Part shown: positions 1-9,463 of the stretch, piece by piece
Position numbering within the stretch: the stretch's first letter is position 1
How the letters are laid out: every line of letters begins with the position of its first letter
Assembly: GCF_017315945.1 (NCBI RefSeq)
Contig: NZ_JAFLWI010000008.1
Coordinates: forward strand, 62,001 to 126,000
Reading direction: 5' to 3'
Length of the DNA: 64,000 nucleotides
Origin: Candidatus Enterococcus courvalinii
Lineage (GTDB): Bacteria > Bacillota > Bacilli > Lactobacillales > Enterococcaceae
Program-made: the position numbers and the translations under genes
The notes under the pieces: model-generated
What the model was told of the DNA's origin: nothing
The model's input: only the letters and a program-made list of their open reading frames with translations
Database searches by the model: none

Positions 1-1
1 C

Positions 2-2017
2 TATCTGACTTTACTAGATTCAGCTAGACCGTTAGCTCAATTTCAAGCAGAAGTAACGGAGGGTGACGTCATAGGAAATACTGTAACTATTCACAGATAT
101 GACAAAGGATATCATTATGCCACACGGATTTATAAAACAAAAATCAATCGTTTAACCGGAAAAGCAACTGTCGAATTAGGTGATAATCTAACAAAAGATA
201 CAAGAAAACAGTCAGCAAAAGTTGCAACTAATTTGTCTGAATTGGAATCAACCAAAATGACTTTTTATCAATCAACTGAAATTGGAAAATATCAAGATGA
301 TATTATGCGTGGTGCTGGTGAAAATGGTGGTTCTGTTTATCAGGTGAATGGAATTGAAGCAGGTGTTAGCAATAGTCGGGAAGTATATGAAACGGTCTAT
401 ATGGATGGGGAAAATATTCCTAACTCGAAGTATTTTATGATTGAAAATAATTCTGGAATTTCATTTAAGCAATGTAAGCAAGGTCAATGGAAAACAATCA
501 AAGATGTTCATAATGGTCCGTCAACGACTGCATGGTCCTTAGATGGTCAATTCAATGCAAATTTTATTCGTACAGGTATTTTGAACGGGGTACTTGTGGA
601 AGGCGTTATGTTGAAATCGGCTCATCGAAATATGACTTACCAAGCTGTTTTAGATAGAGGATCATTAGAATTTCAATACTACAAAGAAACACCAGAAGAT
701 TTAAATTATACGAATGAAAATTGGCAAAACGCAGTTGAGGGAGAAGTTGTAGGTAGAATCGAAGGAACTTTGGGAGCAGCTGGTAAACCAAATGGATTTG
801 CAGTCATCCAGTATCCAGGACAGATTTTTTCCATTAATTCTGCTTATGAAAATGGTAGTACGGGAGCTGTTTTCCAGATTCCTAAAGAATCTAGTGGTGA
901 AAAGCGGAAGTACAAGCTTTTGGGAGAAGGTACGTTTAGCAATGGAAAAATTATTTTTGAAGACGATGTGACATTTGAGGGAAAGGTACAAGTCAATGGA
1001 CGACTGGATGCGAAAGAACTCTATATCAATGGTGTAAAAATTGACACAAATGGTGGCGGAAGTTCTGGTGGAAATAACGGAAGCTGGAATGGACAATATC
1101 CATCAGAAGTCACTTCTGATCGTGACAAACGTTATTGGCAGATTTGGGCAATGGCTATTAGCGCTGGGTTTACGAAGCAAGCTGCTGCTGCACTATTGGG
1201 TAATGCACAAGGTGAATCAGATGCCAACCCAGTTGCAGATGAAGGCAACGGTGTACCAGGCTATGGTTATGGTGTATGGCAATGGACAGATAATACAGGT
1301 GTGAATAGTGGGCGTGTGTATATGATTAATCTCATGACACAAGCAGGAGTCACAGAAGATCCAGACACAATCACAGCACAGTTTAAGTTGTTAATGTGGC
1401 ATTCATTAAATGGGCAATGGATTGCAACTAGCGCTTATCCACTCACATGGACACAATTTATGAATTTAACTGATATCAATACAGCCGCACAAGCATTTGT
1501 GACCAATTTTGAAAGACCACGCGATCCACATCCGGAAAGAAGTGTATGGGCGCAAGAATGGTATGACAAATTCGTAAATTTGGATATTCCAAAAAATGAA
1601 GGATACACCAAACCTATCGCGAGTCCAATCACCGTTACAAGTGAAATGGGATGGCGCATTTCGCCAATCACTGGACAACAAGAGTTTCATAATGGAATTG
1701 ATTTGGTGAATGGAAATCCGAACACCCCGATTTTTGCAGCAGGCGATGGTGAAGTCATCACTGCGGGGGCAGAATATTTTGATTGGTACGGGAATTACAC
1801 GGTTATAAAACATACGGATGGAATGTTTACTGGATACGCACATCAAAGTCGAGTAGATGTCTCTAAAGGGCAAACAGTGGTTGCTGGTCAGCAAATTGGC
1901 TTGATGGGAACGACTGGACCATCCACAGGTGAGCATCTGCATTTCCAATTTATGGATGAGTTTTACCCATCATCGAGTAATCATTTTCATAATCCAAGAA
2001 ACTATATTGACTTTTAA
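2..2017 (+). CDS. Tail-associated lysin / endopeptidase tail protein, 5'-partial
   Basis: The reading frame is open from the window edge, so the gene starts upstream; 671 codons are visible. The N-terminal visible part resembles the prophage endopeptidase-tail family that forms the tail-tip hub. After a Gly/Ser-rich linker (about residues 350-365) comes a phage tail lysozyme-type domain (about 375-527), then a peptidase M23 domain (about 547-671) with intact zinc-site motifs: H563 and D567 in HNGID, and H645/H647 in HLH. The protein would open peptidoglycan locally during DNA injection, the lysozyme-like domain probably cutting glycan and M23 the peptide. It ends 12 bases before the first baseplate gene, which has its own strong ribosome binding site. 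Confidence 0.85.
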   Translation, partial: YLTLLDSARPLAQFQAEVTEGDVIGNTVTIHRYDKGYHYATRIYKTKINRLTGKATVELGDNLTKDTRKQSAKVATNLSELESTKMTFYQSTEIGKYQDDIMRGAGENGGSVYQVNGIEAGVSNSREVYETVYMDGENIPNSKYFMIENNSGISFKQCKQGQWKTIKDVHNGPSTTAWSLDGQFNANFIRTGILNGVLVEGVMLKSAHRNMTYQAVLDRGSLEFQYYKETPEDLNYTNENWQNAVEGEVVGRIEGTLGAAGKPNGFAVIQYPGQIFSINSAYENGSTGAVFQIPKESSGEKRKYKLLGEGTFSNGKIIFEDDVTFEGKVQVNGRLDAKELYINGVKIDTNGGGSSGGNNGSWNGQYPSEVTSDRDKRYWQIWAMAISAGFTKQAAAALLGNAQGESDANPVADEGNGVPGYGYGVWQWTDNTGVNSGRVYMINLMTQAGVTEDPDTITAQFKLLMWHSLNGQWIATSAYPLTWTQFMNLTDINTAAQAFVTNFERPRDPHPERSVWAQEWYDKFVNLDIPKNEGYTKPIASPITVTSEMGWRISPITGQQEFHNGIDLVNGNPNTPIFAAGDGEVITAGAEYFDWYGNYTVIKHTDGMFTGYAHQSRVDVSKGQTVVAGQQIGLMGTTGPSTGEHLHFQFMDEFYPSSSNHFHNPRNYIDF

Positions 2018-2029
2018 AGGAGGAAAACA

Positions 2030-4156
2030 ATGACAAATCATAAAATGATACTAAGTACGACCACACCTAACAACAATGTACCTTTAATCCGTATCATTCA
2101 AGACGATAAAAATAGCCAGATTTTTGAAGCTGAAATGACAGAAGAAGGAAAGTTACTAGATTTTGAGGATAAAATTGTTTTCTTTAATGCTCAAATCGGA
2201 CCGTATAAAGTACGCGATAAGGTAGAAAGTGTTGATTATACAAATAGTCGCGTCTCATATACGTTAATTGATGCTTTCTTGCAAAAAGTGGGTAATTTTG
2301 AAGCTTGGTTTAGCTTTGCTGATAGTGACATACCAGAGTCGGACTCATTCAGTACGATGAAATTCGCTTATAAAATCCTTCCTGGAATCAGAAAAAATAT
2401 TTGGGAAGGAAATTACTTTTGGGACTTAAAAGAGTTAGTTGACTATTATCAACGTTATAAAAATATTATTGCTAATATTATTGAAAATGAGAATTTCAGT
2501 GGATTAGTTGATAAAATTGCTGAAATTGAAGGAAAAACGAATCAAATAGATAATTTTTCCACTGCTACAAAGACAGAAGCGGAGCAAGGAACAGCAGTCA
2601 ATAAGTTCATGACGCCGCAAAGAGTTGCGCAACAAACAGATGCGCGATTAAGTACAAGTAGTGAAGCTATTAATGCGATGGATGATAAAAAGCTAATGAC
2701 TCCACAAAAAACTGCACTTTTGATAAATGAAAGTCGAGTGCCTACAACTCAACTTATTGGTAAAAAAGAGATGTTTCTCGTTTATAATCCAGAAGCTGAA
2801 CCAACGCTCGTGTTAGAGCGAATGGGTGATTGGGTTTTTATGATGATGCGGTGGACTTCTCCGACAAACGTACAAGCAAATAAAGTAATTGATCTTTTGA
2901 CTATCCCGAATGGATTCAGAAGTTATGGTTTATTAAATGTTGGTCTAACAGCGCAATATGATGCTACTAGTATACCAACTTATTCAAGAATCAATGCAGG
3001 TAAAACCATTCAGTTGAAGATGGTTGAAGGAGGTTCTCATGGCTATTCCGTGAATGGAATTTGGAGGACAGGTGATCCTTTCCCCGATGATGCCGGCGAC
3101 ATTATGCCGGCTCTCTATCACATTGACGCATTAGAAGAATTCAGACGCAAAATCAATCCTAAAAAAGTTAACATTGGTTTTGTAACAGATTCACATTTTG
3201 ATGAATACACTTACAGAGACGCTTATTCTCGATATGCATTAAAAAAATTAAATAATATTTTGTATTTGCAAACAAATTTCGACATCCTTCATTCAAATGG
3301 CGATAATTGTGATAGTGATCATGAAGACCATGAGATGTTATTGTCTTATTATAAACGTTATACAGATAGATGGTTTAGATATAGAGAAACACCTAAATTT
3401 ATGGTAAACGGCAATCATGATGATGGTAGTTTTGGTTATGCAGTAGTAAATAATAATCATTATTTACCTAGCGCTGGAATCCTCACTCAAGAAGAATTTG
3501 CAGAACTTTTTAGAGGAAATGATCGTTTATATGGTGAGACAAGATCAAGTACAAAACAAGACTATGTCTACGATATAGACAAAGAAAACCATACTGTACG
3601 CGTGATAGGCTTAGATTCACTTATTCGCTCTTCTATTTTAGATTCAAATGGATATATCAAGTATCCTTCCCAAAATACTTACGGTTTTTCTGTGGAGCAA
3701 CTTCAATTTATATACGAAGCATTAAAAAACACAGACAGTAAAACACATGTTGCTATTTTGATGCATGTACCTGTTACTGATTATTTAGACGGAAACGGTG
3801 TAAATGTCAATGTAGATTCCTTCATTCAGTTAATTAGCGCTTTTGTAAAAAAAGAGACATTGACCATCACTGGCACAAATATTGATTTTCCGTTTGCAAT
3901 GGAAGTTGATTTCACGAAAACTGCAGGTAAATTTATTGCAACTTTTACTGGTCATACGCACTCTGAACATTTGAGGTTAATTGACAACACGTGGTACTCA
4001 GTATGTCATGGTAGAGCTATGCATAGTGAAGGCAATTCTTTGACAGGCACAGTGAAAGAGGACTGCTTCTATTGTATTGAAATTGATACATCCACGAAAA
4101 CCGTGGATGTTAAAGGGTACGGGAGGGGAACTGCCTCACGAAAATTCACTTATTAG
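2030..4156 (+). CDS. BppU-type baseplate protein with C-terminal metallophosphoesterase domain
   Basis: A 708-residue protein with ribosome binding site AAAGGAGG just before ATG. Residues 1-120 look like the BppU N-terminal domain of lactococcal-type baseplates. Residues 170-235 carry short tail-fibre repeats (TEAEQGT...KFMTP and a second KLMTP). From about 375 a calcineurin-like phosphoesterase follows with all metal motifs: DSH at 387-389, GDN at 424-426, GNHD at 461-464, H579, and GHTH at 641-644. Family knowledge says such domains use two metals to cut phosphomono- or diesters. On a phage tail the plausible substrate is a wall or lipoteichoic acid at the cell surface, which is inference. 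Its partner gene directly downstream carries a different phosphodiesterase. Confidence 0.8.
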   Translation: MTNHKMILSTTTPNNNVPLIRIIQDDKNSQIFEAEMTEEGKLLDFEDKIVFFNAQIGPYKVRDKVESVDYTNSRVSYTLIDAFLQKVGNFEAWFSFADSDIPESDSFSTMKFAYKILPGIRKNIWEGNYFWDLKELVDYYQRYKNIIANIIENENFSGLVDKIAEIEGKTNQIDNFSTATKTEAEQGTAVNKFMTPQRVAQQTDARLSTSSEAINAMDDKKLMTPQKTALLINESRVPTTQLIGKKEMFLVYNPEAEPTLVLERMGDWVFMMMRWTSPTNVQANKVIDLLTIPNGFRSYGLLNVGLTAQYDATSIPTYSRINAGKTIQLKMVEGGSHGYSVNGIWRTGDPFPDDAGDIMPALYHIDALEEFRRKINPKKVNIGFVTDSHFDEYTYRDAYSRYALKKLNNILYLQTNFDILHSNGDNCDSDHEDHEMLLSYYKRYTDRWFRYRETPKFMVNGNHDDGSFGYAVVNNNHYLPSAGILTQEEFAELFRGNDRLYGETRSSTKQDYVYDIDKENHTVRVIGLDSLIRSSILDSNGYIKYPSQNTYGFSVEQLQFIYEALKNTDSKTHVAILMHVPVTDYLDGNGVNVNVDSFIQLISAFVKKETLTITGTNIDFPFAMEVDFTKTAGKFIATFTGHTHSEHLRLIDNTWYSVCHGRAMHSEGNSLTGTVKEDCFYCIEIDTSTKTVDVKGYGRGTASRKFTY

Positions 4157-4166
4157 GAGGAATAAA

Positions 4167-6875
4167 ATGTCAAAAAAAATAGGAAAAATTATAGTACCTA
4201 CAAAACCCAAAAATTCACCAGTAACTATCACTGGATTTACTTTTAAATCATACGATAAAAATGCCGGTTTTCTACAATTCCAAATACAGAATCAAGATGG
4301 AAGCCCAACTGACTTGTTCGGAGCAACTGTTCGTTTGTTTATGTATATTTTTAAAGGGGAAGAGAAAAAAGAATTTCCAATTTTTGATAATCAAATTATT
4401 ACTGAGAGCTATATGCAAGGTACTGTAAAATATCAAGTTCCAGAAATGCTACTTTCATACAATGGAAAAGTTGATGCTTATATCTATATTGATTTCCCTG
4501 ATGGAAGTCATACCGACAATTTGGCGTTTACATTTAACATAGAAAAGTCTGTTATTGATAGTGATGTTCAATCAAATGGCGATTATTATTTTAAAGATTT
4601 TGAACAATTGTTAAAAAGCGTTGAAGATAAAACTGCAAAAAAAATTGAAGAGTTGGAAGATAACGCGTCAGAAGTAAATAAAAAGTTTGATGATTTGAAC
4701 GAAAAGCTATCTTCGCTGAATTTTGAATCTTTTCAGAAATTAAAATTAACGAGAGATGACGGTAAGTCGCTGCGTTTAGCTGACTTAAATCATCTACCAA
4801 CAACCATTGATGAGTTGACGCGACCGGGATACTACTATATTACTAGTGCAGAATCTAACACTTTTATTCCAGCTAATCACTACATTCGACAAATTGGCAT
4901 GTCTGGTTCAGGATGGTTGACTGTTTATCCGGGAGATACAAGCGGAATGGTCGTCCAAGAATGGTATCGAAATACGTCGAGTACTGTAGCGAGCACTCGA
5001 CACCTATATCGCAGGCAAGAATCAGCTGCACCTGTTAGCTGGAATCCTTGGTCAGAATATGCACAGACAAATAGTACAATGTTGTCTAGTAACTACTATC
5101 AAGGTGCAGCGCACAGGTTAGCAGAAGCAACGACTACTGGAAAACAAGCAACTAGTTACCTTGAATTAAGTGAGAATACAGGAATATATTATTTAACCAC
5201 AAACGAAAGCAAATCAATGACCGATTTTTCTAGTTTACCACCAGAGTTTATTTACGGGATATATATCGAAAATATTCCCAACTCTTCTCTTGGTAATTAT
5301 CTTCAAAAAATCACTAGCAATATCTTAGATGGAAAAGTACAACCACCAACCAGATATTGGCGAATTGTGGTAAAAACGGATAGTGGCTATGATGTCACAA
5401 AATGGCGTAAGTCTTTATCACAAGATGATGCTCAAATGTACAAGACAACTAAAGACAACGGTGACAGTTGGAGATTAGAAGATTTACCTACTAGACCAGA
5501 TGGGTTAGAACAGTGGGCTAGATTGTACAAAGGTTGGTATTATATACCGAACTCTAGCTTAAAAACAATGAGTGACTACAGTACACTTCCAGTTGAGTTT
5601 GCTAACGCACATGTGCATATGGAAATACAAGGTGGCGCTGGTAGTGTATATGCGCGTCAAACTTTGACGATGTATCAAGCACCGTACACTCAAATATATA
5701 GAGTAGTCACAAATACTTTAGCTCAGCCATGGCAAACAGTAGCTATGAGTTCAGATTTGGATGCTGAGCGTCAAAGAATGATTGACCAGACACACGGATC
5801 GCTTGAATGGATCGCACATCGTGGGAACAATACGAATTTTCCGGAAAACAGTACAGTTGCATTTGAAAATGTAAAACGTCACTGGGGGATTGAAACAGAT
5901 ATTCACTTAACATCAGATGGGAAATGGGTAGTGATGCATGACGAAACAGTAGACCGGACAACGAATGGAACGGGAAAAATTACAGAAATGACTTACGCTC
6001 AATTTAGGGCTTTAAGAATAGATACTGGTCCCAATCTGAACGCATTGAGCGATGTAGAAAAAAGACCACCAGATTTAGATGAATATCTAACAATTTGTAA
6101 AAACAATAATAAGATTCCAGTTTTAGAATTAAAAGCTTCATCAAATTATACTCTTGATGAGTTAAAAAAAATAAAAAGTTTAGCAGACGATTTCGGAATT
6201 ACTAATAAAATTGTATTCATTAGCTTTAGTTACGAGACTCTTCTTAATTTGAGAAAAATTTTTCCGTACAACATGCTACAGTTTCTGTTTAATGGAACAA
6301 TTAGCACAACAGATATGATAAATAAAGCTTTGGCATTGCGGTTGCCTTCTGCAGTGAGTGTGAATTATGATAACGCAGGACTTAACTGGTTGTTTGTTTC
6401 GAAGATGCACCAAGCAGGTGTAAAAGTTGCGGTTTGGACTGTTCCAGATGCCTCATTCCAAGTAATGAAAAATTTAAAAGTGGATTATATTACGACTGAT
6501 AGTCTGTCTGGAAATCTACGTTATCAAAAATTAAAATTACTAAATGGTTTCACTGAAAGCATAGACGCGGGTAGACTTAAAGAATCTTATGTTGAAGAGA
6601 TCGGAGGTGGTATGATACATCTTAATTTCAATGTTTCGACTGGAGCTAATGATCAAAACAAAGCAATCGCTGAGTTACCTGATTGGGCTAATCCGATGTA
6701 CAGACAATACAATAATTGTGCTATTAGAAATTCAAGTGGTGTTCAATTTGGAACTTTTGATGTGACGGGGCGACTATCACCAGAAAGCGGAACTCCCAAA
6801 ACGTTAAGCGTTGGTTTAAACTGGTCTGGCAGAACAATGTGGGCAGCTGGATCATGTGTATACAAAGTAGATTGA
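4167..6875 (+). CDS. BppU-type baseplate/receptor-binding protein with glycerophosphodiester phosphodiesterase domain
   Basis: The start is ATG 4167, behind TTAGGAGG, rather than an in-frame upstream ATG inside the preceding gene; this gives 902 residues. Residues 1-140 are a BppU-like N-terminal domain, followed by a short coiled coil (about 165-205) and two or three pyocin-knob-like repeats rich in Tyr and Trp (about 210-540). Residues 545-795 form a GDPD domain with catalytic HRG at 551-553, E576 and D578 (E-x-D), and H591. A roughly 100-residue C-terminal domain is unassigned. GDPD enzymes split glycerophosphodiesters, so poly-glycerolphosphate teichoic acid is a natural candidate substrate for a tail-borne version (inference). 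A terminator follows directly. Confidence 0.8.
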   Translation: MSKKIGKIIVPTKPKNSPVTITGFTFKSYDKNAGFLQFQIQNQDGSPTDLFGATVRLFMYIFKGEEKKEFPIFDNQIITESYMQGTVKYQVPEMLLSYNGKVDAYIYIDFPDGSHTDNLAFTFNIEKSVIDSDVQSNGDYYFKDFEQLLKSVEDKTAKKIEELEDNASEVNKKFDDLNEKLSSLNFESFQKLKLTRDDGKSLRLADLNHLPTTIDELTRPGYYYITSAESNTFIPANHYIRQIGMSGSGWLTVYPGDTSGMVVQEWYRNTSSTVASTRHLYRRQESAAPVSWNPWSEYAQTNSTMLSSNYYQGAAHRLAEATTTGKQATSYLELSENTGIYYLTTNESKSMTDFSSLPPEFIYGIYIENIPNSSLGNYLQKITSNILDGKVQPPTRYWRIVVKTDSGYDVTKWRKSLSQDDAQMYKTTKDNGDSWRLEDLPTRPDGLEQWARLYKGWYYIPNSSLKTMSDYSTLPVEFANAHVHMEIQGGAGSVYARQTLTMYQAPYTQIYRVVTNTLAQPWQTVAMSSDLDAERQRMIDQTHGSLEWIAHRGNNTNFPENSTVAFENVKRHWGIETDIHLTSDGKWVVMHDETVDRTTNGTGKITEMTYAQFRALRIDTGPNLNALSDVEKRPPDLDEYLTICKNNNKIPVLELKASSNYTLDELKKIKSLADDFGITNKIVFISFSYETLLNLRKIFPYNMLQFLFNGTISTTDMINKALALRLPSAVSVNYDNAGLNWLFVSKMHQAGVKVAVWTVPDASFQVMKNLKVDYITTDSLSGNLRYQKLKLLNGFTESIDAGRLKESYVEEIGGGMIHLNFNVSTGANDQNKAIAELPDWANPMYRQYNNCAIRNSSGVQFGTFDVTGRLSPESGTPKTLSVGLNWSGRTMWAAGSCVYKVD

Positions 6876-6888
6876 TAAAAAATATAAT

Positions 6889-6915
6889 AAAAAGCACTCT
6901 TTTGAGTGCTTTTTG
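6889..6915 (+). terminator. Rho-independent terminator after the baseplate genes
   Basis: The arms AAAAAGCACTC and GAGTGCTTTTT form a perfect stem with a T-rich tail. It separates structural genes from the lysis cassette. Confidence 0.85.
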
Positions 6916-6948
6916 TATGCTCAAAATAGAAAGCGAAGGGTGGGAAAC

Positions 6949-7350
6949 ATGGTGTTAGTTGATAATACGGTACTTCTGGGAGAATTCCGAGGATTACTAA
7001 ATAACATTTACATCCAAATTTTTGTTTGGATTGTGATTGCAGATATTGTGACAGGTATTTGTAAAGGAATTTTTGTTAAAGAAACGAATAGTACGAAAGG
7101 TTTAATGGGGATTGTAAAACATTTGCTCGTTGTTGGTTTGGTTTTGATTGCTTATCCTTATCTAAAAATTATGGGGTTTGAAGGAGTAGCAACAGCGTTT
7201 GTTTTTTCTTATATTGCTGTTTATGGTATTTCAGTGATTGAAAATCTAGGGCAGTTAGGCATTCCTGTACCAGAATTTGTCAAAAATCGTTTTAGTAAAT
7301 TAAAAGAAACATCAGAAAAACAAGGCGAAGAAAATGGAGGGGAAAAATAA
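6949..7350 (+). CDS. Phage holin (holin_4_1 / toxin-secretion holin family)
   Basis: A 133-residue protein with three hydrophobic segments (about residues 20-42, 60-80 and 85-105) and a charged, Lys/Glu-rich C-terminus, the layout of the phi-LC3/Cp-type holin family. ATG 6949 is preferred because AAGGGTGGG lies just upstream; the longer in-frame start at 6913 would lie inside the terminator. Holins pool in the membrane and open it at a set time to release endolysins. The stop codon overlaps the start of the amidase gene (TAATG), indicating coupled translation of the lysis genes. Confidence 0.85.
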   Translation: MVLVDNTVLLGEFRGLLNNIYIQIFVWIVIADIVTGICKGIFVKETNSTKGLMGIVKHLLVVGLVLIAYPYLKIMGFEGVATAFVFSYIAVYGISVIENLGQLGIPVPEFVKNRFSKLKETSEKQGEENGGEK

Positions 7351-8324
7351 TGGTCAAAATTATCAATAATTCTGTTTGCCGCGGTGTAGCAGGTAAGCGG
7401 GTGGGAAGTGTAAAAGGCGTTGTCATCCACAATACTTGGACGAACACGACAGCAGAACAAGAAATGAATCGTTTAGCTTCCATGTCAGCTAAACAATTAG
7501 AAGCTGGCTTTGCCCATTATTATGTGGATGAAAAGACAATTATTCGCACGGAAGACACTTACAATCGTGCTTGGCACGTGGCGAATTCAGATGGTAATAA
7601 TAGTTACCTTGGTTATGAAGTACGTGGCAATCGCGAAACGCCTAGAGCAGTATTCCTACAGGCAGAACAAAATGTTTTCTGGCAAGCTGCGATTGACTTA
7701 CATTATTATGGCTTACCAGTCAATCGTGACACAGTTAAATGCCATCATCAGTTTTCAGCAACTGAATGTCTGAAGCGCTCGTTGATGGAACATTGTGGAT
7801 ACGATTCGACGTTTGCCGTACCAACAGAGGTGACTGGTAAAATGCAAGATTACTTTATTACACAAATCAAAAAATATTATAATAATCCAGCTTTGCAGCC
7901 TGATGGAAGTAGTGAAGGAAACAATGAACATGATGAAATTATTGCAGCAAGTCCTGCAAAAACGATTAATGGGATGACTGCAAAACTAGACATTTTTAAT
8001 GAAAATCCAACTGGTTCTTTCCGCGGAGCAGGCTGGATGATTCCAGGTTATAGTTATGGATTTGTATTTTTAATGGACGGAACAAATAAACAAGAACTTG
8101 CAAGAAAGCTGTCGTCTGGAATCGTACGAGATGATGTCAATCAAGCATATGGATTGCCTCTTGGCTCAAAATATGGATTAGATTGTACATTTGATATTAC
8201 AAAATTAAAGGGACGTAAGGTGTATATCATGTTTAGACGAACAAATGATAAAGATGGAAATACGATAGGTGGAGCAAAGGATATTCATTTCGATGAGTAT
8301 GTATTAACTGTACCAGAACGATAA
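7350..8324 (+). CDS. Endolysin, N-acetylmuramoyl-L-alanine amidase (Amidase_2) with wall-binding domain
   Basis: A 324-residue protein. Residues 5-150 are an Amidase_2/PGRP-type domain with the zinc ligands H27 (VVIHNT), H132 or H133 (CHHQF) and C140. It should cleave the bond between MurNAc and L-alanine. Residues 205-324 form a separate domain, very similar to the C-terminus of the next gene, which I read as a shared cell-wall-binding domain. There is no signal peptide, so export relies on the holin. The start overlaps the holin stop by one base. Confidence 0.9.
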   Translation: MVKIINNSVCRGVAGKRVGSVKGVVIHNTWTNTTAEQEMNRLASMSAKQLEAGFAHYYVDEKTIIRTEDTYNRAWHVANSDGNNSYLGYEVRGNRETPRAVFLQAEQNVFWQAAIDLHYYGLPVNRDTVKCHHQFSATECLKRSLMEHCGYDSTFAVPTEVTGKMQDYFITQIKKYYNNPALQPDGSSEGNNEHDEIIAASPAKTINGMTAKLDIFNENPTGSFRGAGWMIPGYSYGFVFLMDGTNKQELARKLSSGIVRDDVNQAYGLPLGSKYGLDCTFDITKLKGRKVYIMFRRTNDKDGNTIGGAKDIHFDEYVLTVPER

Positions 8325-8353
8325 AAAATATGAAAATTGAAGGAGAGAGAAAA

Positions 8354-9220
8354 ATGGGAACACAAGAACAAACAGCAAAACAAATTTGGGATTATTTGAC
8401 AAGCAAAGGATGGACAAAGGAAGCAGTTTCCGCAATTTTGGGTAATATGCAGTCGGAAAGTGGGATTATTGCTGATCGTTGGGAATCAGATATTGTTGGT
8501 AACATGTACGGTGGATATGGTCTTGTTCAATGGACACCAGCTACTAAGTATATTGATTGGGCCGTAGGGAATGGGTTAGACTATCGAAATGTGATTAGTC
8601 AATGCAAACGAATCGAGTGGGAAGTTGCAAATGGTCAACAATTTTACCATCCATCAATGACGTTTAAACAATTCACTCAAAGTACACAAAGTCCTGAAAC
8701 GTTAGCTGATATTTTTATTCGTTATTATGAAAGACCAGCCAATCCTAATCAACCTGTTCGTCAAACACAGGCTCGCTACTGGTATAATAAATTTAAAAAT
8801 TCAAGTACTGAAGGAAAAACGCCACAGGAAATCCATGATGAAGCTATTGCTAGTTCATCAATTAAAATTTCGAATGGTGTACAAGCAAAAATCGAAATTT
8901 TTAAAGAACAACCTACGGGTAATATTACTGCAGGTGGTTGGATGGGCCCTGGTTATAACTATGGGTTTGTTTTGGTATTAGATCATAATACGGGAAAAGA
9001 ATTGGACAGAAGGATGTCTCCAGGAATTGTACGTGATGATGTAAATGCCCATCTAGGGTTACCTAATGGATTGAAATATGGAATCCAAGGTGTATTTCCA
9101 AAAGCACAATTTAAAGGTAAAGTAATTGATGTAGTGTTTCGTAGAACAAATGATAAATCAGGAAATACTGCGGGGGGCTATCAGGATTTTCGTTTTAATG
9201 AGTTTTATTTAACAATCTGA
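8354..9220 (+). CDS. Second endolysin: phage lysozyme-type domain with the same wall-binding domain
   Basis: ATG 8354 follows GAAGGAGAGAG; an in-frame ATG at 8330 lacks such a site. The product has 288 residues. Residues 1-155 match the phage tail lysozyme type also present in the tail lysin of this window; the LGNMQSESG and GYGLVQWT segments correspond to LGNAQGESD and GYGVWQWT there. Residues 165-288 are the same domain as the C-terminus of the amidase endolysin. The bond cut is not certain from sequence; muramidase-like activity is the family expectation. Two separate endolysin genes in one cassette is less common than one. Confidence 0.85.
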   Translation: MGTQEQTAKQIWDYLTSKGWTKEAVSAILGNMQSESGIIADRWESDIVGNMYGGYGLVQWTPATKYIDWAVGNGLDYRNVISQCKRIEWEVANGQQFYHPSMTFKQFTQSTQSPETLADIFIRYYERPANPNQPVRQTQARYWYNKFKNSSTEGKTPQEIHDEAIASSSIKISNGVQAKIEIFKEQPTGNITAGGWMGPGYNYGFVLVLDHNTGKELDRRMSPGIVRDDVNAHLGLPNGLKYGIQGVFPKAQFKGKVIDVVFRRTNDKSGNTAGGYQDFRFNEFYLTI

Positions 9221-9327
9221 TATTTAAGAAAGCTGCCAATCTTACAACGACAAAAACACACAAATAAACTCTAAAATTTAACAGACATAGTAACTTTATT
9301 TGCACGAATTTTGATTAAACAAAACAG

Positions 9328-9375
9328 AAACGTGCCTGAAACATGAATCAAAATGGTTATGTTTCAGGCACGTTT
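9328..9375 (+). terminator. Long hairpin ending the prophage lysis cassette
   Basis: A 17-bp perfect inverted repeat (AAACGTGCCTGAAACAT and its complement) with a 14-base loop. The T tract after the stem is short, so it may act as a terminator in either direction between the lysin and the convergent gene at 9464. Confidence 0.7.
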
Positions 9376-9463
9376 TCATAAATAAAAGGTGATCAAAAAG
9401 CAATTCTTTCTTAAAGTTGCTTATTTTTTGCCCCTGTTTTGTTCTACATAGAAATAAAAATGA

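Larger units (their letters stand above)
1..9375 (+). mobile_element. Right end of a siphovirus-type prophage (tail tip, baseplate and lysis genes)
   Basis: Six consecutive plus-strand genes form the usual late-gene order: tail lysin, two baseplate/receptor-binding proteins, holin, amidase endolysin, second endolysin. The left part (integrase, head and most tail genes) lies outside the window. The right limit is placed at the strong hairpin after the last lysin; no att core could be identified because the other end is not visible. Whether the two minus-strand genes at 9464-10538 belong to the phage is open. Confidence 0.85.

Noticed and set aside
701-1096. Antisense open frames across the tail lysin, topA, parE and many other genes
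   Set aside because: They mirror strong coding sequence on the opposite strand and lack their own ribosome binding sites and family matches.
4077-4166. Earlier in-frame start for the GDPD baseplate protein
   Set aside because: It would lie inside the end of the preceding gene in another frame and has no ribosome binding site, whereas ATG 4167 has AGGAGG.
7915-7930. Possible internal translation start (GAAGGAAACAATG) that would yield a free wall-binding domain from the amidase gene, as known for some enterococcal phage lysins
   Set aside because: The ATG at 7924 is out of frame with the amidase; the nearby ATGs are in the same wrong frame and no in-frame start has a good ribosome binding site.
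9221-9463. attR core of the prophage
   Set aside because: Without the left prophage end no duplicated core can be identified; nothing here looks like a tRNA 3' end.
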